A stretch of 61,306 nucleotides of DNA from Bacteroidota bacterium (GTDB lineage Bacteria > Bacteroidota > Bacteroidia > Sphingobacteriales > Sphingobacteriaceae): the NCBI GenBank assembly GCA_013288685.1, contig JABDBM010000016.1, positions 1 through 61,306 of the forward strand, in the 5' to 3' direction. The position numbers and the translations under genes were made by a program. Of this stretch, positions 44,864 to 52,630 are shown in pieces. A model generated the notes under the pieces. That model was given only the letters and a program-made list of their open reading frames with translations. It did no database searches and was not told the DNA's origin. The number at the start of each line of letters is the position of its first letter. The first letter of the stretch is position 1.

Positions 44864-45412
44864 TTACCGAAACACACTCGATTGATAGCCGTCCAAAGCC
44901 CGTTGCGGCGCACGGTTAACATAAAATTGCCGGTCCTGCGGGGCCCAGGTTGCAAGGCCGTCCACATACCTGTTAAACATGCAAAAAGCTGCCGAAATTA
45001 ATACGGTATCATGTATTTCAACATCGGTAGCTCCGGCCTTCCGGGCTTCGTCAATTTGTTCAGCCGATACTTGTTTTCCGTCTTTTTGAACGCTGGCCGC
45101 TATGGAAAGCAACGCCTTCATTTTATCACTTAATTCGGCCGAATGGAAATCCTCCTTAACAGCATCTATCTGCTCAATGTTGCATCCCAAATAATGCCCG
45201 GCTAATGAACCGTGCACATTTTGGCAAAAAAAGCAATCGTTTAAGTAAGATACGTACGTTGCTATCAGTTCACGTTCGCCGCGGGTTAATGTGTTGTTAT
45301 CATCTCTTAACAGTACTTCTGCCAGGGCATTCAACGGCGCTTCGGTTTCGGGTCGGTAAGCCATCAGCCCGCGTATTCCCGGTAGCTCGTTATTTAGTTC
45401 AATATGTGCCAT
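44864..45412 (-). CDS. AhpD/carboxymuconolactone decarboxylase-like protein, paralog 3
   Basis: A 182-residue AhpD-like protein with Glu48, Cys60, Cys63 and His67 (GERELI to CFFCQNVH). It resembles paralog 5 most by eye (YVSYLNDCFFC against YVSYLNDCFYC, and KMKALLSIAASVQKDGKQVSAEQI against KLKALLTIAGSVQKGGKFVTAEQV). It lies 19 bases downstream of the MFS transporter gene. As with the others, a role in redox or decarboxylation chemistry on the imported substrate is inference. Confidence 0.85.
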   Translation of the reverse strand: MAHIELNNELPGIRGLMAYRPETEAPLNALAEVLLRDDNNTLTRGERELIATYVSYLNDCFFCQNVHGSLAGHYLGCNIEQIDAVKEDFHSAELSDKMKALLSIAASVQKDGKQVSAEQIDEARKAGATDVEIHDTVLISAAFCMFNRYVDGLATWAPQDRQFYVNRAPQRALDGYQSSVFR

Positions 45413-45431
45413 ATCTTATGCTTCCGTTATA

Positions 45432-46682
45432 TTATTGATTGGTCTCCGGCTGTATATTTTTAATCAGTAAAACTGCCAGCAGCCCGATGATAAAGACCAG
45501 TGAGAAAATAAACAATGAGTTGCCGTAGCCGCCCAACGCGGTTACCAATACGCCAACACTTAACACCGCAGCACCCGTAAACAGGCGCCCGATATTAAAG
45601 CAGAACCCGGTTGCAGACGCACGAATACCTGTTGGAAACAGCAATGGAATATACAACGAAAGGATACCCTGGCTTGCCCCAAAAAAAAGCGCCAAAATCG
45701 CGATCTCGGCGTAAATAATTACCGAAAAAGTGGTGTTGGTTTTGAACAGGATAAACGACATTACCGAACAAACAGCAAAGCTCATAATAAGCGAGCGCCG
45801 CAAGCCCATTAGGTTCACCACCCAGCCCGAAACAAAGCCGCCGGTTAAACCGCCCATCCCTAAAAACATCATGCTTACCCCGCCTTCTTTATGTGAATTG
45901 CCGGGTAACATGCCATGTATCCACGTGGGTAACCACAAAAATATAGCCCACAAGCCAATTAACATAGTGCCGAATATAACCGACCCGGTGGCTATGGCCG
46001 CAATATTTTTTTCGTGGAATAAATGATTTGCCGGTTTTTGGGAATCCGGGTCGCTTACGTGCGCGCTAAGCCATAAATTCGATTCGTTAATGAGCCAAAA
46101 ACCTGCAAGAGCAATTATCAGCGGAATAGCCCCAACCATAAATCCCTGCCGCCATGAAGTTACCAGGTAATTGATAACCCCTGCAGAAAAAATCCCTACC
46201 GGGATAGAAATAGACAGGATACCGGTAGCGACCGCCCTGGTTTTTTCGGGCCATACTTCGCTGATTAGTGTAAATGACACTACCAATAAGCCCCCGATGC
46301 CCACACCGCTCATGAAACGGCAAAGCACCACACCCCACCAATTGTTCATGATACCGGTAAGCATGGTAAATAATCCAAAACAGGCTATGGATAATAAGAG
46401 CGAGGTTTTTCGACCGGTCCGGTCGCTGATTACGCCCCAAAAAAAACCGCCGGCAGCCCAGCCAAAAATAAACATGGCGTTGATGTAAGCGCTAATATCA
46501 TTAAGCTCAGTCTCGCTTTTGCTGCCCTGTAACTCTTTAACCACCACCGGCAGATACACAGACATTAGGGTAGATATTACGCCGGCGAACATATTGCCGG
46601 CGAAACAAACAATAAACAACAGCACAAGGTTTGCCGATGTTTTGGTACTGGCCCCGGTATTAATAGTTAATGTATTTTCCAT
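45432..46682 (-). CDS. MFS transporter, aromatic acid:H+ symporter-like
   Basis: A 416-residue protein with 12 predicted transmembrane helices. The loop 2-3 motif is GVISDRTGRKTSLL, and the TM4 region is CRFMSGVGIGGLLVVSFTLISEVWPEKTRA, which resembles the AAHS and sialate/sugar porter groups (LGIGG and PEK-R). A GLRRSLIM loop follows in the second half, matching the internal symmetry. Such carriers bring organic acids across the inner membrane with protons. Here it would follow the SusC/SusD step at the outer membrane. It lies between AhpD-like paralogs 4 and 3, with 14- and 19-base gaps. Confidence 0.87.
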   Translation of the reverse strand: MENTLTINTGASTKTSANLVLLFIVCFAGNMFAGVISTLMSVYLPVVVKELQGSKSETELNDISAYINAMFIFGWAAGGFFWGVISDRTGRKTSLLLSIACFGLFTMLTGIMNNWWGVVLCRFMSGVGIGGLLVVSFTLISEVWPEKTRAVATGILSISIPVGIFSAGVINYLVTSWRQGFMVGAIPLIIALAGFWLINESNLWLSAHVSDPDSQKPANHLFHEKNIAAIATGSVIFGTMLIGLWAIFLWLPTWIHGMLPGNSHKEGGVSMMFLGMGGLTGGFVSGWVVNLMGLRRSLIMSFAVCSVMSFILFKTNTTFSVIIYAEIAILALFFGASQGILSLYIPLLFPTGIRASATGFCFNIGRLFTGAAVLSVGVLVTALGGYGNSLFIFSLVFIIGLLAVLLIKNIQPETNQ

Positions 46683-46696
46683 GTTGCTGATTCCTT

Positions 46697-47272
46697 TTAT
46701 TTTTTTAAATGATCATAGCCTTGCGGCAAACGGGTATATCCGTGGTTTACCAACCTATCCGCCAGCACACCGAAATAACTAACATCTTCGGGCATTGCAG
46801 TGGCCATACCATCAACATATCGGTTATACAAGCTAAAAAGCGCTGCTATTAGAACCGTATCGTGAATTTCAATATCAGTGGCCCCTGCGGCCTTTGCCTT
46901 TTCAACATCTCCGGTGGTTACTAATTTGCCGTTTTTGCCGGTTAGTGCTGCAATGTTTAAGAGCGCCTTCATCTTGTCACTTACCGGGGCCGTAGCAATA
47001 TCTTTTTTCACCATGCTTGCAGTAGTGTTCTCGCCCAGCAGTTCTTCACCTAAAAGCGCATCCACAGCTGCGGTATGTGCCGTAGTGCAAAACCGGCATT
47101 GGTTGCCATGTGATACAATGGTTGCTATCAGTTCACGCTCGGCCTCGGTAAGTGTTGAGGGGCCGCGTAGTAACAGTTGAGTCAGATCGCGTATAGGCGC
47201 GGCGGTATCCTTGCGGTATTCAAGCAAACCGGTAATTCCGGGTAAATGGCTTTCAAGTTCAATATGGGGCAT
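46697..47272 (-). CDS. AhpD/carboxymuconolactone decarboxylase-like protein, paralog 4
   Basis: About 191 residues from the ATG at 47272 (MPHIELESHLPG), chosen because all paralogs open with M-P/A-H-I; a longer reading adds 21 residues from the repeat-rich spacer. Catalytic residues Glu47, Cys59, Cys62, His66 (AERELI to CRFCTTAH). This is the most divergent copy: the common SYLND before the first Cys is SHGNQ, and GAxA after the His is TAAV. It lies 14 bases before the MFS gene and downstream of the MetE-like gene, with a dispersed repeat between. Confidence 0.85.
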   Translation of the reverse strand: MPHIELESHLPGITGLLEYRKDTAAPIRDLTQLLLRGPSTLTEAERELIATIVSHGNQCRFCTTAHTAAVDALLGEELLGENTTASMVKKDIATAPVSDKMKALLNIAALTGKNGKLVTTGDVEKAKAAGATDIEIHDTVLIAALFSLYNRYVDGMATAMPEDVSYFGVLADRLVNHGYTRLPQGYDHLKK

Positions 47273-47300
47273 ATAATCTTTTTTTATGTTTGTTATTTTT

Positions 47301-47400
47301 AACACAGAGATGCAGAGATAACACAGAGAACACAAAGTTTTTATTAAGAAAAAAGCTATTTCTCTGTGTTCTCCGCGTCCCCTCTGTTTCTCTGCGGTTA
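47301..47400. repeat. dispersed CACAGAG-type inverted repeat, second copy
   Basis: AACACAGAGATGCAGAGA and AACACAGAGAACACAAAG (about 47301-47338) are followed by the complementary TTTCTCTGTGTTCTCCGCG and CCTCTGTTTCTCTGCGGTTA (about 47359-47400). It is the same family as 1159-1290 and interrupts the cluster between the MetE-like and paralog 4 genes. Confidence 0.6.
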
Positions 47401-47410
47401 TTTTTTACGC

Positions 47411-48463
47411 TTACGAATATAATTTTTCTTCCGCGAGTTTGGTTCCTTCTATTCGCGCTTTTATTTTTGCAAATGCCGTTTCGCGGGTGGTGGATACATC
47501 GTCACAAAATGGTGAAAATCCGCAATCGTCGGTTGTCCCCAATTGGTTTAAAGGGATATAGGCTGCGGCTTCCAGCACCCTGTCCCTTACTATTTCACTT
47601 GTTTCAATATCTGGATTTAGCACATCAATTACACCGATAAACGCCGTTTGATTAGGCTTAAGATGTTGCCTGATGATTTTTAAAACCTTAACTCTGTCGG
47701 GTTCGCTTGCCAGTTGCAAATAAAAACTGCCCACGTTCAACTCAAAAAGCTGAGGTAAAAAATCGGCATAGTCAATATCGGCGCTGTGGGTCGAGTCGTG
47801 GTCGCCGCCGGGGCAAACATGTACGCCCAGCTTTTGCTGTTCTTCGGTTGTGAAACGATTAAACACCTGGTTATTAATATCAACAAATGCCTTCAAAACA
47901 CCGCCCGACGGATCAAGTTTGAGGGATAAACGCCCTTCGGTAAAATCCATCTGAACTTTGTAGGCTCCTTGCTGTAAACATTGCCTGATGTCTTTTTCGC
48001 ATTCGTTCAGTAAGTCGGTCATAAATTCAGCCTGGGTGTAACCGGGTATTCCATTTGATGGGTAAATTAAGCTTAACGCCGATGCTGAGATTACCGCTTG
48101 CTTAACCGGCAGTTTGGTTAGCTTTTGTGCAGCTGCAAGATATTTTACCGCGTAATTACCGTATTTGAATGGGCCGGCTGTTAACAAAGGCAGCTGGCGG
48201 GAGTGTCCGTCAGCAAACTCAATTTTCATCCCTTCGGCGGATAAATTAGTTAAGCCCTCCAGCGGATAGGTAGCGAAGCTGGATTTGGTCTGCTCGCCAT
48301 CCGTTATAACCGGCGAACCCGTTTTTTCAAATTCGCGCAAAGTATCATTAATGGCCTTATCGTAAAGACCATTTAAATCGGCGCTGTAAGCCTGCCCGGT
48401 AATAGCTGCTATTAACCCGGACGGGCGTGGAATGCTTCCAATAGGTTCTGTAGGGATGCTCAT
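47411..48463 (-). CDS. MetE-like zinc methyltransferase, single catalytic domain
   Basis: A 350-residue protein equal to the C-terminal catalytic half of cobalamin-independent methionine synthase. The zinc site is visible: His215 and Cys217 in GVHVCPGGD and Cys314 in TDDCGF, with a Glu between (LASEPDRVK as one candidate). Full MetE has about 750 residues with a second barrel, absent here. Stand-alone forms include core methionine synthases, YxjG/YxjH and epoxyalkane:CoM transferase, so the true reaction may be a thiol alkylation of the substrate. It lies 75 bases after the esterase gene. Confidence 0.85.
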   Translation of the reverse strand: MSIPTEPIGSIPRPSGLIAAITGQAYSADLNGLYDKAINDTLREFEKTGSPVITDGEQTKSSFATYPLEGLTNLSAEGMKIEFADGHSRQLPLLTAGPFKYGNYAVKYLAAAQKLTKLPVKQAVISASALSLIYPSNGIPGYTQAEFMTDLLNECEKDIRQCLQQGAYKVQMDFTEGRLSLKLDPSGGVLKAFVDINNQVFNRFTTEEQQKLGVHVCPGGDHDSTHSADIDYADFLPQLFELNVGSFYLQLASEPDRVKVLKIIRQHLKPNQTAFIGVIDVLNPDIETSEIVRDRVLEAAAYIPLNQLGTTDDCGFSPFCDDVSTTRETAFAKIKARIEGTKLAEEKLYS

Positions 48464-48538
48464 CGTATTTCTTGATTAGTTTTTATGTCCTGCCTCTTGA
48501 TTTTTGACTCCTGGTTCTTGTTCCTTTTCTCCTGACGC

Positions 48539-50005
48539 TCAATTCTTAATCTTCAACTCATTATATTTTTGCTGCAAAAACTGGTACCCGGCTGTTTTAT
48601 ATTCGGGTGTCGATACCGTAAAGTGATCGCCTGGGTAGTAAGCAAAAACAAAACCGGCATCTACCTTCTTCATCTCATCATCCAGCAAATGAACCGGGTA
48701 ATTCAATAAAAAGTTATCCTGGCTGCCTACCGATACCCTTATTTTCCCCTGCAAATCAGGTTTTATTTGTTCCCAGTTGGTGCGCAGGTAAAGCGAAATA
48801 TCATAGTTTTTCCACCGTTCAACTACTGCCGGGTCAATGTCTCCTGTAGCGTCGGTAATCAGGCTGCGCGGTGTGCCATCGCTGTTTTTTGTGCTGAATA
48901 CGAAATTAAACGAATGCATTTGCTCGCCGCGATAGATGACATGTTCCATGGCATACATGTTTTTCATTAATATCCACGGAAAACGCCCCGCAATGGTGCC
49001 TGCCAATCGCAGCGAACTGTCTTTGGCATAGTACATATTTTTGTCGTTGTACAAATCAATTTGCTGAAAACTCCGGAAATCAACCGGGTCGGGCGAGCTT
49101 GACCAGCAGGCCGTAAATGTTTTAGGGTAATGTGTTTGCAGCCATAGTACGGTCCATCCACCGCTGCTATGACCGGTGAGCAAACGAGCGGCATTGGTGT
49201 GGTATGTTTGCTCAACTAAAGGGATAAGTTCCTGTGTGAGGGCGTTGCCCCAGGGGCCATTATTGTCACTATTGGCATATACCGAATGTCCGCCGGGGCA
49301 GTTGCCATCCAGAAAAACCCTGATGCAAGGCGTGGTATCAATAGGTGCGCTGTTATCGTTTCGTCCCGAATAGGCATGATAGTCACCACCGTATCCCGAG
49401 ATCCAATATAATACCGGGAACTTGCGGGCGGGCTGTGTAAAATATTCTTTTGGTAGCAATACGGCTGCGTTTACACTGGTGGGACGTTTATAAAAAGCAG
49501 TTAATAATGCCGAAGGCGATTTTAATTCTTTTATGTATTGGGTTTCAACAAAAGCCTGTTCTTTGATCACATCGTTGCATACGATATCAAAAGACTGGCT
49601 TGTGTTTTTACTGATTTTTACCGTTACAGAGGGGTTATACATATTACCCGGGCTATTGCCAATGGAACGGCCACCCGCATTCTTATCCCAAACAACCTGC
49701 GCATGGTAGGTGCCTCTTTCTATATCCGAAAGCACAACCGGGTACCAGGTTGCCGCATCGTCGAATACTACTTTTTCTCCCGGCTTTACGTTGTTTACAG
49801 TAATAGAAAAGCAAGGAAACAGTTCTACACCAACCATTTCATCCTTGGGGCTTTTTGAATCCTTGCACAGATATAAAAAAACCTTTCCCGAGAAGATTGC
49901 CGAAGACGCGGCAGAAGTAAAACTGGCTGTAAACTTTTGCGCCACAGCATGCAAAGAACATACCGTAACAAAGCAGAGCAAAAGAATTTTTTTATTGATA
50001 TTCAT
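48539..50005 (-). CDS. secreted esterase, Fes/enterochelin-esterase-like
   Basis: A 488-residue protein with a signal peptide (LCFVTVCSLHAVAQ). Residues about 25-165 form a beta-rich N-terminal domain; residues about 170-488 are an alpha/beta-hydrolase with the oxyanion strand VLYWISGYGGDYHAY, the nucleophile elbow GHSSGG (278-283, Ser280) and a C-terminal AYYPGDHFTV carrying the catalytic His. This is the esterase-D/Fes type that cleaves esters of siderophores, feruloyl groups and similar. It suggests that the imported substrate is an ester or ester-linked. It shares the transcript with the DUF3179 gene (75-base gap). Confidence 0.87.
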   Translation of the reverse strand: MNINKKILLLCFVTVCSLHAVAQKFTASFTSAASSAIFSGKVFLYLCKDSKSPKDEMVGVELFPCFSITVNNVKPGEKVVFDDAATWYPVVLSDIERGTYHAQVVWDKNAGGRSIGNSPGNMYNPSVTVKISKNTSQSFDIVCNDVIKEQAFVETQYIKELKSPSALLTAFYKRPTSVNAAVLLPKEYFTQPARKFPVLYWISGYGGDYHAYSGRNDNSAPIDTTPCIRVFLDGNCPGGHSVYANSDNNGPWGNALTQELIPLVEQTYHTNAARLLTGHSSGGWTVLWLQTHYPKTFTACWSSSPDPVDFRSFQQIDLYNDKNMYYAKDSSLRLAGTIAGRFPWILMKNMYAMEHVIYRGEQMHSFNFVFSTKNSDGTPRSLITDATGDIDPAVVERWKNYDISLYLRTNWEQIKPDLQGKIRVSVGSQDNFLLNYPVHLLDDEMKKVDAGFVFAYYPGDHFTVSTPEYKTAGYQFLQQKYNELKIKN

Positions 50006-50080
50006 GATATAGTTTTTATTTAATCTATCCGTCGTCTACTTAATTAACTTCTAATCTCCAATCTCTAACCTCTAATCTTC

Positions 50081-51265
50081 CTAATTATATTTCACAGTAT
50101 TTGGATGAAATGTACTCCATGAGTGCCAAAACTCCTGGTAGGCCTGCACAGGGTTTAATTTTTCGCCTTTCATAGCGCCGGCAATGCAAACGCCATCCAT
50201 GTTCCAGGTAGAATGAGTATCTTTATCTGTGAAAACACCATTAATTCCTTTTTCAAATCGTAGTGCTATCCCTTTAACCAGCCTGTTGTATACATGGAAC
50301 GATGCGGAATCCTCTTCGAGCGCAAGTACAACCGGAAGGCCCTTTACCGAATCATTAATCAGTGTTGTTTTTACCAAATTGTTCCAGTCATAAGCTTTTG
50401 AAGCATTATTAGCCGAAACACCAATGACCCACGATTTACGTTTCCACGATGCAGAATCTCTTTTCTCCAGGCCGCCGTTTATTGTTCCATCATCGTAATC
50501 CTCCAAACTTTTATAGCTCTTTTTAAAGGCAGGGTCGGGCTGCATCACAAACGAGTTGGGATATTCCCTAAGCCATGCCGCTAATGTTACTTGTTTTGAT
50601 TCTAATTCTTTTATTGCAGATCCTTTTAACGGTCCGGCTATTACCTTTCCGGTAGCCTGTTGTAACCAGCTTCCGGTGGTGGCATCCTCAAACATGGCGT
50701 TAAAATGATCCATGCCAACCAGCCTGAACGATTCCTTTTTGCCGTTTAAAAATGGGCTGTAAACGCGGCCCGTGCGGCATACGGTACAATAGGTTATCAT
50801 CACCGCTGTATGGCCAATGGTATCCATTACCTGGTGATGATAGCCAATAATTTGGATAGGGTAGGCCTTAGCCACACCATCCAACGCAACCCCAATTACC
50901 AGTCTGTCTTTATCAGTAGTATCGGCCGAACCGGAGACAAATGTTTTTTGCTTAGGTGCGCGAAACATTTTGTCGGCCTCGAAACGATAGTTGAAAAAAA
51001 AGAAGATAGCCGCATAGCCAACAACAAGTGCCGACAAAACTACCTTCTTCCAGATTTTTCCATTTTTATAAGTTTGCAATAGTGGGAAAATAATCAAAGC
51101 CAACGCCAGTATTCGTATCCAAATGATATTATTGCTAATCCAGTAAGCCAGGGTTATCGTGTTTTTATACTGGCTTCCGGGAAAAGGCATAATAAAATAC
51201 ACGCGGAGTATTTCTGCCGCAAATAGTATTATTAACCCTGTTATTAAAAGCAATCTCTTTTTCAT
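50081..51265 (-). CDS. DUF3179 membrane protein
   Basis: A 394-residue protein with three N-terminal membrane helices (LLLITGLIILFAAEIL; IIWIRILALALIIFPLL; VVLSALVVGYAAIFFFF) and an extracytoplasmic DUF3179 domain: VIGVALDGVAKAYPIQIIGYHHQVMDTIG, and TYCTVCRTGRVY with Cys160 and Cys163. DUF3179 is usually a secreted domain of unknown activity; its paired Cys could bind metal or form a disulphide. The combination with membrane helices places it in the inner membrane with its domain in the periplasm, near SusC/SusD. It lies between the SusD and esterase genes. Confidence 0.85.
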   Translation of the reverse strand: MKKRLLLITGLIILFAAEILRVYFIMPFPGSQYKNTITLAYWISNNIIWIRILALALIIFPLLQTYKNGKIWKKVVLSALVVGYAAIFFFFNYRFEADKMFRAPKQKTFVSGSADTTDKDRLVIGVALDGVAKAYPIQIIGYHHQVMDTIGHTAVMITYCTVCRTGRVYSPFLNGKKESFRLVGMDHFNAMFEDATTGSWLQQATGKVIAGPLKGSAIKELESKQVTLAAWLREYPNSFVMQPDPAFKKSYKSLEDYDDGTINGGLEKRDSASWKRKSWVIGVSANNASKAYDWNNLVKTTLINDSVKGLPVVLALEEDSASFHVYNRLVKGIALRFEKGINGVFTDKDTHSTWNMDGVCIAGAMKGEKLNPVQAYQEFWHSWSTFHPNTVKYN

Positions 51266-51308
51266 AATATTATTTTAAACTTAAATAATGGCGTTAGCAT
51301 TGAAATTT

Positions 51309-52610
51309 TTATTGTTCAGTTACCGGTAGTGGAAATTCAGTCCATACATCATCTCCCACCCTGTCAATTGGCAATGTATTTAACAAGTTATATCTCCGTA
51401 GATCAACCCAGCGGTGGCCCTCGAAAAACAGGCTATATCTTCTTTGATTGAGCATTTCAGTAATTAGTGCCGACTGTGTAACCGCTCCGCTATAATTTGC
51501 TAAACCGTGCGCGTTTCTGATCCTGTTTATAGCTTTTAAACCTTCAGTAAAATTATTTAGCTGGATATTCCCTTCAGCATAAATAAGCACCAGTTCCTCA
51601 TTCCTGATGATGCCTACCGGCGCGGTGCTTGAAGTGTAAACCCAAACATCGCGATCGCTGCTTAAGCCACTAAGCGCGGCAGGAGTTGTGCGTAGGGTAG
51701 CTTTGTTAATCCGGTCGTCGCCTGCTGCAATATCCTGCGCAAACGATGGATGCGCTACCCTTTCTTCGCCGGTTTGATTTTGAGGGATGAAAACCGGGTT
51801 AAGCTGATCGCCGGAACCTGTTCCGAAAACATGAAACACGCCGGTATTTAAATCGCCGTTCAAGTTGTAAAATGATGCATTTAAATCGTCAAGCGCAGTT
51901 TGCCAGTTACTTTGGTAAACACTTACTCTTGCGGCAATGGCCCTGTTAACTTTAGTTAAACCGGCAGCATCGCTAAAGCCTGCAAACCCTGCAAGCGGAA
52001 ATGAAACCGTTGCGCCGCTTAAATCGGTTTTTGCGGAATCAAGCAATGAAGTAATTGCAGCCAGGCCTGCGGTGTAGCTTACAAAAGGGCCCAGATGATC
52101 GGGGTTGGCAACGTCCACCCGTATCCCTTTGGAATAGGTAAGGTTTAAGTTAAGTAGAAGTTGATATGCTTTAACAGTACGGGCAAAACCAGTATAACCC
52201 TTCTTTTGTGCGGTGCTTATTGTGGCAGAATTGTTAGCTGCCTGGATAAGGATATTACAGTTTTTCACCACGCTGTATCTTGCCGCCCAAGGGTTGGTGA
52301 TATAGAAGTTACTGCCGCTTAACGTGGCGCTGTTTGCGCCCAGCAAATCCAGCACATAACGCGGCTCCGATCCGGAAAAACGATAGGTTTCGCGGCCTAT
52401 AATGCTTACGTCATCGAGGTAAAAATTGAGTGCATTTCTCATACCCGATTCTGTACCGCTCACGAGGTTATTTAATTCGCTTTGCGTGGCATTTTTTGTC
52501 AAATCTTCGATGGTTGCATTGTTTAAATCGCCATAATCCTTTTTGCAACCCGCAAAAAACAGAATGACCACCGCAAACAGGATGCTATATATATTGATAT
52601 TTTTTTTCAT
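51309..52610 (-). CDS. SusD/RagB family outer-membrane lipoprotein
   Basis: A lipoprotein of about 433 residues (ATG at 52610 gives MKKNINIY; a second ATG three codons earlier is possible) with lipobox FFAGC. SusD-family landmarks: TPR-like helices, ARYSVVKNCNILIQAANN, FARTVKAYQLLLNLNLTYSKGIRVD, NEELVLIYAEGNIQLNNFTEGLKAINRIRNAHGL and a C-terminal LNQRRYSLFFEGHRWVDLRRYN. It is shorter than typical SusD (500-600), as in the reduced SusD forms. It covers the mouth of the SusC barrel and hands ligand to it. It lies 20 bases downstream of SusC. Confidence 0.93.
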   Translation of the reverse strand: MKKNINIYSILFAVVILFFAGCKKDYGDLNNATIEDLTKNATQSELNNLVSGTESGMRNALNFYLDDVSIIGRETYRFSGSEPRYVLDLLGANSATLSGSNFYITNPWAARYSVVKNCNILIQAANNSATISTAQKKGYTGFARTVKAYQLLLNLNLTYSKGIRVDVANPDHLGPFVSYTAGLAAITSLLDSAKTDLSGATVSFPLAGFAGFSDAAGLTKVNRAIAARVSVYQSNWQTALDDLNASFYNLNGDLNTGVFHVFGTGSGDQLNPVFIPQNQTGEERVAHPSFAQDIAAGDDRINKATLRTTPAALSGLSSDRDVWVYTSSTAPVGIIRNEELVLIYAEGNIQLNNFTEGLKAINRIRNAHGLANYSGAVTQSALITEMLNQRRYSLFFEGHRWVDLRRYNLLNTLPIDRVGDDVWTEFPLPVTEQ

Positions 52611-52630
52611 GATAATCACTTTTCTAAGAA

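Noticed and set aside
47273..47335. Longer start for AhpD-like paralog 4.
   Set aside because: The extra residues come from the CACAGAG repeat; all paralogs start M-(P/A)-H-I.
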